A DNA stretch of 64,000 nucleotides, taken from NCBI RefSeq assembly GCF_014843825.1, contig NZ_JHQR01000047.1, forward strand, positions 1 to 64,000. Direction: 5' to 3'. Positions 19,595-29,606 of the stretch are shown here, in pieces (the first letter of the stretch is position 1; each line of letters begins with the position of its first letter). The notes beneath the pieces were generated by a model. It did not search any database, was not told the origin of the DNA, and was given only the letters and a program-made list of their open reading frames with translations. The stretch comes from Mesorhizobium silamurunense. GTDB lineage: Bacteria; Pseudomonadota; Alphaproteobacteria; Rhizobiales; Rhizobiaceae. The position numbers and the translations under genes were made by a program.

Positions 19595-22032
19595 GTGGCT
19601 GGCTGCGTGGTCTGTGGCTTCTCAGGCTTCTTGTAAGGCGCTAACCCTCTCGCCTCGCGCGAGTAGCGCCGCTGTTCGTGCCAGGGGCGGTACGGTTTTT
19701 CGACGGCATATTGAATAGTTGGTCGCGCCGTCGCCGATTGCGGGTCGAAGAAGACGGCTCACGCGCAAGCTGGCGCTTGGTGACGACGAGAATGCGCGGA
19801 TCGCGGCAAGGATTGTAGGCCGTTGCGTCATTGATGACGATGAGGTCGGCGAAGCCGCAGGCCGGGCGAGCGCTGTTGCGATTTTCCGCCAACGCGACGA
19901 TCGCGCCGGATGGGTGCCGGCCAATGCAGAGATCGCTCGTGCAGTAAAAGGGCGATCCCGGCGGCAGGTCGACGGGGTCGGCAATATCCAGCGCGCCTTT
20001 CGCAAATGTCTCCGGCGGCACGATTGTTTCGGCCTTGAGCGCGCGTTTCCAGTTCTCGGTGGTGAACTCGTTGGAGCGGGCACGGTTGACGGCGAGCTCG
20101 CCGCCGCCGATCGGCATGGCCACCAGATGCGCATCCTCCGAGATCAGCAGGTCCGGCGTGCGCACCTGCGGGATGGTCAGCAAGGCCGCGACTGCGAAAG
20201 GAATTGCGGCCAGCCTGAGCCAGGTGGTCGCCATAGTGCCGATGACGAGCGCGATCGTCGCCAACAGCACCGAGTGGATCGAGATCAGCCCCACGGCATC
20301 GACCGGCGACCATTCCGAAATGCACGCCGAGATCGCGATCATCGCCGTCAGGCCCTTGCCCATCACGTAGAGGAAAGGCCCGTCGAAGCCGAAGGGCATC
20401 ATGACCGCGCTGGCGACAGCGAGGAACATCACGACCGTGACGATCGGCATGATCGCCAGATTGGCCAATAGGCTGAGTGGCGAGACGCGCTGGAAGTGCC
20501 AGATGGCAAACAGCGCCGTGGCACTTCCGGCGATGATCGACGTCAAAGCAGCGCCACCCGCTCCGGCTGCGAGCTTTCTGGACAGGAAGCCGACGAACGA
20601 GCGCTTGATCGGCGGCGCTCTCACTTTGTCGGCGCGGTAGTCGGCCCAGCCGGCGTAAGCGCCGACAAGGGCGGCCGTGGCTGCAAACGACATCTGGAAG
20701 CTCGGCCCAACCACTTCATGCGGCGACACCAGGATGACGGCAATGGCCGAGATCGCCAGGTTGCGCATCGTCAGCGCCGCGCGGTCGAACAGCACGGCGA
20801 CCAGCATCACCGCCAGCATGATGAAGCTTCGCTCGGCCGGCGACCACCACGCCGGAGATGACGAGATAAGCGGCGATCGACACCAGCGCGATTGCCGCTG
20901 CGTATTTCTTCACCGGGCGCCGTGACGAAAAATCCGGAAACAGCGCGAACGCACCGCGCAGCAGAAGCATGACCGTGCCGGCGACCAGCGCCATGTGCAG
21001 GCCGGAAATCGAGATGATGTGATAGATGCCCGTCCGCCGCATCGCTTCGTTGATGTCCTCGGGAATGCCGGCGCGAACGCCGACGATCAGCGCCGCGGCG
21101 ATCTCGCCTTCAGGACCGCCGACGGTGCTTCTGATATGATCGGCAATGTTTTCGCGCGCGTTCTCAATCGTCGAGGCGATGTTCGTCTCGGCGGGCGGGT
21201 CGGTTGTCGGAACGACTTTGGGATCGCCGAGGAAAAACCCGCTGCCTCCGATGCCGGAAAAATAGCTGTCGAAGGAAAAGTCATAGCTTTCGGGGCGGAC
21301 CGGTCCGGTCGGCGGCAAAAGCCGTGCATAGCCCGTCACCAGCGATCCTGCCTTCATGTCGGGCGGGATCCTGCGCGCCGAAAGCCTGACGCGGTCCGGA
21401 GCGTAGCGCAGCTTCGGGTGCGCGGTCGAGACGAGGTCGATCGTCAACCTGACGCGGCCATTGGCCATCTCCTCGGCAACGACGACGCGCCCCGTCAGCC
21501 GCGTCTGGATCTCGGAACCGAGCATCGGTGTTGCGACCCGCCATGTCTCGACCTTCGCGGCGACAAAGCCCAAGGCGCAAAACAGCGCCGCCATGAAGAC
21601 GAGATGCGTCTTCTACCAGGAGCGGGATACCGCTGCGCAGACAGCCATCAGCGCCACCGCCGCCAGCGGCCTGTAGAGATCCGGCTCGGCATTCAGGGAA
21701 AAATAGAGGATCACGCCGGCGGCCAGGAACACCGGCACCAGCAGGAAGCCGACGCCGCGGTCGAGTTCGGTGGCGGCCGCGACGGCGGCGCTCCGGCGAA
21801 ACGCGAAAAACGAGGCGCCGCGGAACTGCCGGCGGATCCGGTCGATGGCTGCCGGCGGAGACGTCGGGCGGGCGGGGGCGCCGTCGGGCGACGGAACCTC
21901 CGCAGGCGGGTGTCGCTCGGGGAGCAAAACCGGTGCTGCTTCAGCAGGCATTGTGCCGGCAAACAGCAGGCGCTCGCTGACGCCAGCCGTCGTCCCCTCG
22001 CCCTCCTCCGCACCCCGGCCACGTCCAGCCAT
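19588..22032 (-). pseudogene. comEC: ComEC/Rec2-type DNA uptake channel, three inactivating lesions
   Basis: ComEC carries single-stranded DNA across the inner membrane. The full gene is recognisable from an ATG at 22032 to a stop at 19588, about 815 codons. It covers the N-terminal membrane part (FLLVPVFLAAGVILYFSL), the competence domain (GIYHIISISGLHMALVAG) and the C-terminal beta-lactamase-like part. Three lesions break it. There is an in-frame TAG at 21613-21615 between AVSRSW and KTHLVFMAALF. One base is inserted near 20835-20840 (VVVA | ERSFIMLAVM). One base is deleted near 19755-19758; beyond it the correct frame reads VEKPYRPWHEQRRYSREARG. The last two indels compensate in frame. It diverges from gltX. 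Confidence 0.85.
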
Positions 22033-22133
22033 CGGGTCTGCCCCTTGCGCCCCAGACCTCCTATGCTACATCAACGCCGACCGCGCGAAAGTCCGCGCAA
22101 TCACGCCCGCTTCAGTGCTTCCTCGAGAGTTCC

Positions 22134-23558
22134 ATGTCCGACAAGGTCGTCACCCGCTTTGCCCCCTCGCCAACTGGCTACCTGCATATCGGCGGGGCGC
22201 GCACGGCGCTGTTCAACTGGCTTTACTCCAAGCACACCGGCGGCACGATGCTGCTGCGCATCGAGGACACCGATCGCGAACGCTCCACCGACGCTGCGAC
22301 GGCTGCCATCCTGGACGGACTGACCTGGCTCGGCCTCTCATGGGACGGCGAGGCCGTGTCGCAGTTCGAGCGCGCGCCACGCCACCGCGAGGTGGCCGAG
22401 GAGCTCGTGCGCCTGGGCAAGGCTTATTACAGCTATGAGACGCCCGCCGAGTTGGAGGCGATGCGCGAGGCGGCGCGGGCCAAGGGCCTGCCGCCGCGCT
22501 ACAACGGCCAGTGGCGCGACCGCGACCCGTCCGAGGCGCCCCCCGGCGTCAAGGGCGCCATCCGCATCAAGGCCCCGAAAGAGGGCGAGACGATCGTGCA
22601 CGACCGCGTGCAGGGCGAGGTGCGCTTTCCGAACAAGGACCTCGACGACTTCATCATCCTGCGTTCGGACGGCAATCCGACCTACATGCACGCCGTCGTC
22701 GTCGACGATCACGACATGGGCGTCACCCACATCATCCGCGGCGACGACCACCTGACCAATGCCGCGCGCCAGACCGTGATCTACAACGCCATGGGCTGGA
22801 CCGTGCCGTCGATGTCGCACATCCCGCTGATCCACGGCGCTGACGGCGCCAAGCTGTCGAAGCGCCACGGCGCGCTCGGCGTCGAAGCCTATCGCGCGAT
22901 GGGCTATCTGCCGGAGGCCCTGCTCAACTATCTGGCGAGGCTCGGCTGGAGCCACGGCGACGACGAGGTGATGTCGATCAAGGACATGATCTCCTGGTTC
23001 GATATCGGCGACGTCAACAAGGGCGCCGCACGCTTCGACTTCGCCAAGCTCGAGGCGCTGAACGGCGTGCATATGCGCAAGATGGACGACAGCGCTCTCT
23101 TCGACGTCTTCGTCGCCACCCTGCCCTATCTCGAAGGCGGCCCGGCGCTCGCGGCCAAGCTCGATGACAGGCGCAAGGCACAACTGCTTGCCGCCATGCC
23201 TGGTCTCAAGGAGCGCGCGAAGACGCTGGTCGAGCTCGTGGACGGAGCCGCCTTTCTGTTCGCCGAGCGGCCGCTGCAGCTTGAGGAGAAGGCCGCCGGA
23301 TTGCTCGGCATTGATGCGCGAGCCATTCTGCGCGGCGCCTATGCCGCGCTCGCCGCGATCTCCGGCGAATGGAGCGCCGCAGCCGCGGAAGCCGCAATTC
23401 GCGACTTTGCCCAGGCCGGCGGCCACAAGCTCGGCGCCGTGGCCCAACCGCTGAGAGCCGCGCTCACCGGCCGCAGCACCTCGCCCGGCGTGTTCGACGT
23501 GCTTGCCGTGCTGGGGCGCGAGGAAAGCCTGGCGCGGATTGGAGATCAAATCGATTAG
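22134..23558 (+). CDS. gltX: Glutamate--tRNA ligase
   Basis: Charges tRNA-Glu (and possibly tRNA-Gln, which gatA/gatC in this window would then correct). It is 474 aa with the class I HIGH-type motif [20 protein letters not shown] at residues 9-28, [10 protein letters not shown], and the KMSKS-type motif AKLSKRHG near residue 240. The C-terminal anticodon-binding domain is complete. It is transcribed divergently from comEC, and gltA follows 181 bases downstream. Confidence 0.96.
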   Translation: MSDKVVTRFAPSPTGYLHIGGARTALFNWLYSKHTGGTMLLRIEDTDRERSTDAATAAILDGLTWLGLSWDGEAVSQFERAPRHREVAEELVRLGKAYYSYETPAELEAMREAARAKGLPPRYNGQWRDRDPSEAPPGVKGAIRIKAPKEGETIVHDRVQGEVRFPNKDLDDFIILRSDGNPTYMHAVVVDDHDMGVTHIIRGDDHLTNAARQTVIYNAMGWTVPSMSHIPLIHGADGAKLSKRHGALGVEAYRAMGYLPEALLNYLARLGWSHGDDEVMSIKDMISWFDIGDVNKGAARFDFAKLEALNGVHMRKMDDSALFDVFVATLPYLEGGPALAAKLDDRRKAQLLAAMPGLKERAKTLVELVDGAAFLFAERPLQLEEKAAGLLGIDARAILRGAYAALAAISGEWSAAAAEAAIRDFAQAGGHKLGAVAQPLRAALTGRSTSPGVFDVLAVLGREESLARIGDQID

Positions 23559-23739
23559 GAGCGAACTGGCCCAAAAAGATTGGCATTGAAAGGTGTGTTT
23601 CGCAGTGCAACATTAGGCCCTGGCCCAATCTGGCACGCACCTCCTAAAATGCGGTGGCAAGTTCGCGCATTCCGGTGATTTCGACGTGTCGTTTGCAGGA
23701 ATTGCCTTGCCGGCATGAGGAAACATAAAGGAGTTTGCA

Positions 23740-25067
<1,328 letters not shown>

Positions 25068-25068
<1 letters not shown>

Positions 25069-25122
25069 GAATAGGGAATGGGCAGTAGGGAATAAGATGC
25101 CTACTGCCCACTGCCTACTGCC
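25068..25122. repeat. Imperfect palindromic repeat, copy 2, between convergent gltA and lpxB
   Basis: A left arm ending GGGCAGTAGGGA (to 25092) pairs with the right arm TGCCTACTGCCC... (25098-25122) at about 20 of 24 positions with one gap. The right arm contains the same CTACTGCC units, and the 10-mer CTACTGCCCA with the stop codon, as the repeat at 7950-8009. It fills the gltA-lpxB gap and extends into lpxB, encoding its VGSGQ tail and TAG stop. A bidirectional terminator role is plausible. Confidence 0.8.
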
Positions 25123-26288
25123 TTCTTCATGCATCCCAACACCACCTCGGCCGCGATCTCCCCCGATGGCCTCTCCGTTGCCATGCGCCTGGCGATCTCG
25201 GCGAAACCTGCCTTCTGCCAGGCGCGCACGCCGGTATCGGCAAACAGGGCTTCCAGCTGACGCGCCAGGTTCTCCGGCCTGACATACTGATCGTAGAACT
25301 CCGGCACCAGCGCGCGATCGGCGATCAGATTGGGCAGCAGCGCCGACCACGTCGTCACCAGGTGCTGCAGCAATTGCCGCGCTATCGGGTCGAGCTTGTA
25401 GCTGGAGACCATCGGAACACCGGATAGCGCCAGCTCCAGCGAAACCGTTCCGGACGCGATCAGAGCCGCGTCGGCCTTGCCGAAAGCCTGCCATTTGCGC
25501 TCCGGGTCGGTGATGATCTCGGGCTTCTCGTCCCAACTCGCGACCGACGTTTTCACCAAGTCAGCGACATGCGGCACCGTCGGCAGCAGCAGGCGCAACC
25601 GGTGGCCGCGCTGGCGCAGGACCGACATTGCCTTGCCGAACGGCTCGATCAGCCGACGCACCTCGCCGCGGCGTGAGCCCGGCAGCACCAGCAGCGTCTT
25701 GACGCGATCCTCCGACAGGTCGCGCGGCAAGCTCTGCGCCTTGACGGCGCCGAGTACGCCAGGATCCTGCGTCAGCCGGTGGCCGACATAGGTGCCGGGT
25801 GGCCCGCCGAGCCGGGCAAGCGCCTTCACTTCGAAAGGCAGAATGCAAAGGATGTGATCGACATAGGGTTTCATTGCCGCCGCCCTGCCCGGTCGCCACG
25901 CCCAAACGCTCGGGCAGACATAGTGGACGATCGGGATAGTTGGCGCGGCGGCACGGACCTTTTTGGCAACGCGCAACGAAAAGTCAGGGCTGTCGATGGT
26001 GATCAGGCAATCCGGCCGCTCCGCCGCAATGGTGGCTGCCGTCTGGCTGATCCGGCGCATCAGCCGCGGCAGGTCGCGCAAGACGGCGCTGAAGCCCATC
26101 AGCGCGATCTCGCTGCCGTCGAAGAGCGGTGTCAGCCCCAGTTCCTGCAGATGCCGGCCGCCAATGCCGACGAGCTGGATCTTACGGCCGGTGGTCTTCT
26201 CGAGCGCGCGCACGATGTCAGCGCCGAGCAGGTCGCCGGATTCCTCGCCGGCGACGATGGCGATCCTGAGCGGCTTCTCACCGACCAT
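25101..26288 (-). CDS. lpxB: Lipid-A-disaccharide synthase
   Basis: Joins UDP-diacylglucosamine and lipid X into the lipid A disaccharide at the inner membrane. It is 395 aa from MVGEKPLRIAIVAGEESGD (26288). GT19 family motifs are present: GEESGDLLGA, GIGGRHLQELG, the substrate-site IDSPDFSLRVAKKV, HYVCPSVWAWRPGR and ASGTVSLELAL.GVPMV. It overlaps lpxI by 11 bases. The last residues VGSGQ come from the palindromic repeat, so the family-conserved end is about ...LGCMKKA. Confidence 0.95.
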   Translation of the reverse strand: MVGEKPLRIAIVAGEESGDLLGADIVRALEKTTGRKIQLVGIGGRHLQELGLTPLFDGSEIALMGFSAVLRDLPRLMRRISQTAATIAAERPDCLITIDSPDFSLRVAKKVRAAAPTIPIVHYVCPSVWAWRPGRAAAMKPYVDHILCILPFEVKALARLGGPPGTYVGHRLTQDPGVLGAVKAQSLPRDLSEDRVKTLLVLPGSRRGEVRRLIEPFGKAMSVLRQRGHRLRLLLPTVPHVADLVKTSVASWDEKPEIITDPERKWQAFGKADAALIASGTVSLELALSGVPMVSSYKLDPIARQLLQHLVTTWSALLPNLIADRALVPEFYDQYVRPENLARQLEALFADTGVRAWQKAGFAEIARRMATERPSGEIAAEVVLGCMKKAVGSGQ

Positions 26289-27180
26289 CAGCCGGCTCCG
26301 TCGCGGGAAGCCCGACGATGAACAAGCCAAGCGCATTGGCTCGCGCCAATGTCGTCGGGCCTTCGAGAATGAGCGAGCGGCCGGCTTCAACGCCTATGCC
26401 GGCAAGGCCGGCGGCATGTGCCGCCTCGACCGTCTGCGGACCGATCGAGGGCAGGTCGGCGCGCAGTTCCTGACCCGGCTTGGCGCATTTGACGAGCACG
26501 CCGCGCGTCTTTCCGGCGAGCCGGCCGTGCCCGCGCAATTCGCGTGTCCTTTCGAGCAGGCCCTTGGTGCCTTCGATGCCTTCCAGCGCAATCACCCTTC
26601 CTCCGACCGCAATCGCCGCCTGGCCGATGTCCAGCGCGCCGATCGCCTTGGCCGCCGCACGGCCTGCCTCGATATCGCGCCAATCCGATTGCTTAGGTCC
26701 TGTGGCGGTGAGTGTGCCCTCGCCGGCGGTAAGCTCCGCGACGATCTCATGTGCGCCGACAACCGTGATGCCGCGCTTTTCCAGCCCGCGGGTAAGAACC
26801 TTCAAAAGTCCGTCGTCGCCGCGCGCCAGCGCAATGATCACCGAGGGAATTATCGCCAGCAGACCGGGAGTCGGGCGTATCTTGGTGAGCCGTGGCCTGC
26901 GCCTGATCTCGCCGGCCAGAACCAGGTGGCTGATGCCTTGGCGTTTCAGCAAGGGAAGCAAGGAGCCGATGTCTTCCAGCGCGAGCGTCGCCTGCTCATA
27001 GGCGGCGAAGTCCGCTTCGCGATCCACCTCGCCCTTGGCCAGGATGATGAAAGGCGGATGTCCTTGCTTGGCCAGGCCTTCCGCCACCTCGACCGGCAGG
27101 CTGCCGCCACCGGCAATGATGCCGACCCTGGAGCCCGGCGCGAGAGCAAGCCTTGCTTCGGCGGGCTCAGCCCTCGTCAT
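26278..27180 (-). CDS. lpxI: UDP-2,3-diacylglucosamine diphosphatase LpxI
   Basis: Hydrolyses UDP-2,3-diacylglucosamine to lipid X, the step before LpxB; LpxI replaces LpxH in many alphaproteobacteria. It is about 300 aa from the ATG at 27180. Family features are GSRVGIIAGGGSLPVEVAE at the N-terminus, IIPSVIIALARGDDGLL in the middle, and the C-terminal DUF1009 domain with KCAKPGQELRADLPSIGPQTV. It overlaps lpxA by 14 bases and lpxB by 11, so the three are one operon. Confidence 0.94.
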   Translation of the reverse strand: MTRAEPAEARLALAPGSRVGIIAGGGSLPVEVAEGLAKQGHPPFIILAKGEVDREADFAAYEQATLALEDIGSLLPLLKRQGISHLVLAGEIRRRPRLTKIRPTPGLLAIIPSVIIALARGDDGLLKVLTRGLEKRGITVVGAHEIVAELTAGEGTLTATGPKQSDWRDIEAGRAAAKAIGALDIGQAAIAVGGRVIALEGIEGTKGLLERTRELRGHGRLAGKTRGVLVKCAKPGQELRADLPSIGPQTVEAAHAAGLAGIGVEAGRSLILEGPTTLARANALGLFIVGLPATEPADGR

Positions 27181-28003
27181 CGCCGTCGTCATTGCCGCCG
27201 CCACCCTTGAGCGACGGGACGGCATAGTGCCGCTTGCCACGGCTGGTGATGAAGTCGATGATCTTCATGGCCGTTGGCGACGAGGCGAATTCGGCCTTGG
27301 CGATTTCCACGTTCTCGCCAACGGTCCGGGAGCGGTCGAAAATCGTCCTATAGGCCTTGCGCAGCAGGTAGATCTCAGAGCGCGGCAGGCCGGAGCGCTT
27401 CAAGCCGATGATGTTGAGGCCACGCAGGCTGGCGCGATTGCCGACGGCAATGGCATAGGGGATGACGTCGCCGACAAAGGCCGAGCACCCACCGAGAAAG
27501 GCGTTGTCGCCGACACGCACGAATTGATGAACGGCGCTGAGGCCGCCGATATAGACGTTGTCGCCGATCTCGCAATGCCCGCCGAGCGTTGCCCCATTGG
27601 CGAAGGTGGCGTTCTTGCCGACGACGCAATCGTGGGCGATGTGGGCATAGGCCAGGAAATTGCCGTTGTCGCCCACGGTCGTCTCACCCCGGCTGGAATC
27701 CGTGCCGAGATGCATGGTGACACCTTCGCGGATCGTGCAGTTCTCGCCGATGACCAGCGTGGTGCGGCCGCCCTTGTGCTTTGTGTTCTGCGGCGGGCCA
27801 CCCAGGATCGCCATCGGATAGACCTTGGTCGCGGCGCCGATGGTGGTCGCGCCCATCACCGCGACGTGGCTGACCAACTCGACACGGTCACCGATCACCG
27901 CGTCGGCGCTGACATGGCAGAATGGCCCGATGCGGACGCCCTCGCCGATCTGGGCCCCTTCTTCGACGACCGAGGAAGGATGGATTGATGTCGCAACTTT
28001 CAT
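27167..28003 (-). CDS. lpxA: Acyl-ACP--UDP-N-acetylglucosamine O-acyltransferase
   Basis: First step of lipid A synthesis. It is about 278 aa from the ATG at 28003; an ATG two codons earlier is also possible. The left-handed beta-helix is made of hexapeptide repeats (IHPSSVV, IGEGVRIGPFCHVS, IGDRVELVSHVAV). The catalytic His lies in AYAHIAHDCVVG, and the C-terminal helical domain is intact. It sits between fabZ and lpxI in the conserved order lpxD-fabZ-lpxA-lpxI-lpxB. Confidence 0.96.
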   Translation of the reverse strand: MKVATSIHPSSVVEEGAQIGEGVRIGPFCHVSADAVIGDRVELVSHVAVMGATTIGAATKVYPMAILGGPPQNTKHKGGRTTLVIGENCTIREGVTMHLGTDSSRGETTVGDNGNFLAYAHIAHDCVVGKNATFANGATLGGHCEIGDNVYIGGLSAVHQFVRVGDNAFLGGCSAFVGDVIPYAIAVGNRASLRGLNIIGLKRSGLPRSEIYLLRKAYRTIFDRSRTVGENVEIAKAEFASSPTAMKIIDFITSRGKRHYAVPSLKGGGGNDDGDDEG

Positions 28004-28018
28004 GAGCATTTCGAACCG

Positions 28019-28480
28019 TCAGCCGGTGACCATCATAGCCGAAACTTCGGCTTCGGCGGCTTTTGCGCCATCCACTATCGCCTCGCAGGCGAATTTCAGC
28101 AGGTTGCCGCGCTTCTTGATTTTCTTGACGTGAATCCTGAGCTGATCGCCCGGAACGACCGGCTTGCGGAACTTCGCGTTGTCGATGGTCATGAAATAAA
28201 CCAGCGACGGCTTTTCCGTGTTGAGGCTGCGGATGCAGATCGCGCCCGCGGTCTGCGCCATAGCCTCGATGATGAGCACGCCCGGCATCACCGGCTGCTG
28301 CGGAAAATGACCCTGGAAATGCGGCTCGTTGATGGTCACGTTCTTGATGCCGACCGCGGACTCGTCGCCGTCGATATCGACGATGCGGTCGATCAGCAGG
28401 AACGGATAGCGGTGCGGCAGGAGCTTCATGAGCCCCATTATGTCGACCGCCTCGAGTGTCGTTGCCACCATGTCAGCCAT
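28019..28480 (-). CDS. fabZ: 3-hydroxyacyl-ACP dehydratase FabZ
   Basis: Dehydrates 3-hydroxyacyl-ACP in fatty acid elongation and competes with LpxA/LpxD for 3-hydroxyacyl-ACP. It is 153 aa, a hot-dog fold. [14 protein letters not shown], the catalytic His in [17 protein letters not shown] and the Glu in [10 protein letters not shown] are all present. It overlaps lpxD by 8 bases and precedes lpxA by 15. Confidence 0.96.
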   Translation of the reverse strand: MADMVATTLEAVDIMGLMKLLPHRYPFLLIDRIVDIDGDESAVGIKNVTINEPHFQGHFPQQPVMPGVLIIEAMAQTAGAICIRSLNTEKPSLVYFMTIDNAKFRKPVVPGDQLRIHVKKIKKRGNLLKFACEAIVDGAKAAEAEVSAMMVTG

Positions 28481-29528
28481 TTCCGTCGCCCTGCTTGCGC
28501 GTCCTGGCCAGCCTGCGCAGCATCGCGATCTCGCGCATGGCTTCCGCCATCGGCTGCGCCGGATAGCCTCCCCAGACCTCGCCCGCCGGCACGTTGCTCA
28601 TGAATCCGCTTCTCGCAGCAAGCTTGGCTCCCGGACCAATGGTCAAATGATCGGCGAGACCGACACCGCCACCCATGGTAACGTTGTCGCCCACGACGAC
28701 GGAACCGGAAATACCCGAAAGCCCGGCTATAATGCAATTGCGACCGATGCGGACATTGTGGGCGATCTGCACCAGATTGTCGATCTTGGTGCCTTGTCCG
28801 ATGACGGTGTCGGACATCGCGCCGCGATCGACGGTCGAGTTGGAGCCGATCTCGACATCGTCCTGGATAATGACGCGGCCGATCTGCGGCACGCGCTCAG
28901 GGCCCTTGGCGCCGGCCACGAAGCCAAAGCCGTCCTGGCCGATCCTTGCGCCGCCATGGATGATGACGCGATTGCCGATCAGCGCATATTGGATGCTGGC
29001 GCCCGGGCCGACGTAGCCGTCGCGGCCTATCTTGCAGGAACGGCCAATGACGGCATGCGGCGCAATGACCGTGCCGGCGCCAATCGAGGCATCGGGACCG
29101 ATCACGGCGCCCGCCTCCACGATAGCGCCGGTTTCGACGTGCGCGGACGGATCGATATGCGCCTGCGGCGAAATGCCGGTTTCGCCGGTCATCGGCCCTG
29201 GAGTGGCAGCTTGCGGAAAGAGCAGCCGCCCCACCATGGCGAAGGCCTGCTGCGGGCGCGGATGCACCAGCACCGCGATCCCTTGCGGGGCTCTGGTGGC
29301 GAAGTCGGCGGGACAGAGAACGGCAGCCGCCTTGAGCGCCTGCATCAAAGCGAAATTGCGCTTGCCGTCGACAAAGACAAGCGCACCATCGCCGCCCTCA
29401 TTGGCGGGTGCCAGCGCTTCGATGGCGATATCGGCCTGCGAGGCATCAACGAGATTGGCGCCGGTCAGATTCGCGACCTCGCCGGCCGTATACCGGCGTG
29501 AAGGCGCGAAGAACACCGGATCGGTCAT
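28473..29528 (-). CDS. lpxD: UDP-3-O-(3-hydroxymyristoyl)glucosamine N-acyltransferase
   Basis: Third step of lipid A synthesis. It is 351 aa: an N-terminal uridine-binding domain (residues 1 to about 105), then a left-handed beta-helix with repeats such as [14 protein letters not shown]. The catalytic His lies in [15 protein letters not shown], and a C-terminal helix follows. It lies 78 bases after bamA, with a hairpin between them. Confidence 0.95.
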   Translation of the reverse strand: MTDPVFFAPSRRYTAGEVANLTGANLVDASQADIAIEALAPANEGGDGALVFVDGKRNFALMQALKAAAVLCPADFATRAPQGIAVLVHPRPQQAFAMVGRLLFPQAATPGPMTGETGISPQAHIDPSAHVETGAIVEAGAVIGPDASIGAGTVIAPHAVIGRSCKIGRDGYVGPGASIQYALIGNRVIIHGGARIGQDGFGFVAGAKGPERVPQIGRVIIQDDVEIGSNSTVDRGAMSDTVIGQGTKIDNLVQIAHNVRIGRNCIIAGLSGISGSVVVGDNVTMGGGVGLADHLTIGPGAKLAARSGFMSNVPAGEVWGGYPAQPMAEAMREIAMLRRLARTRKQGDGNG

Positions 29529-29564
29529 TCCACAAACATTATCCAGCTCGGTCGGATCAGTCTA

Positions 29565-29589
29565 TTCCGGGCCATCAGGCGGCCCGGAA
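29565..29589 (-). other. Hairpin between bamA and lpxD
   Basis: TTCCGGGCC and GGCCCGGAA form a perfect 9-bp stem with a 7-base loop, 18 bases past the bamA stop. No T-run follows on the minus strand, so it is more likely an mRNA-stabilising or attenuating hairpin within the operon than a full terminator. Confidence 0.5.
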
Positions 29590-29606
29590 ACATCGTAACC
29601 CGCGGA

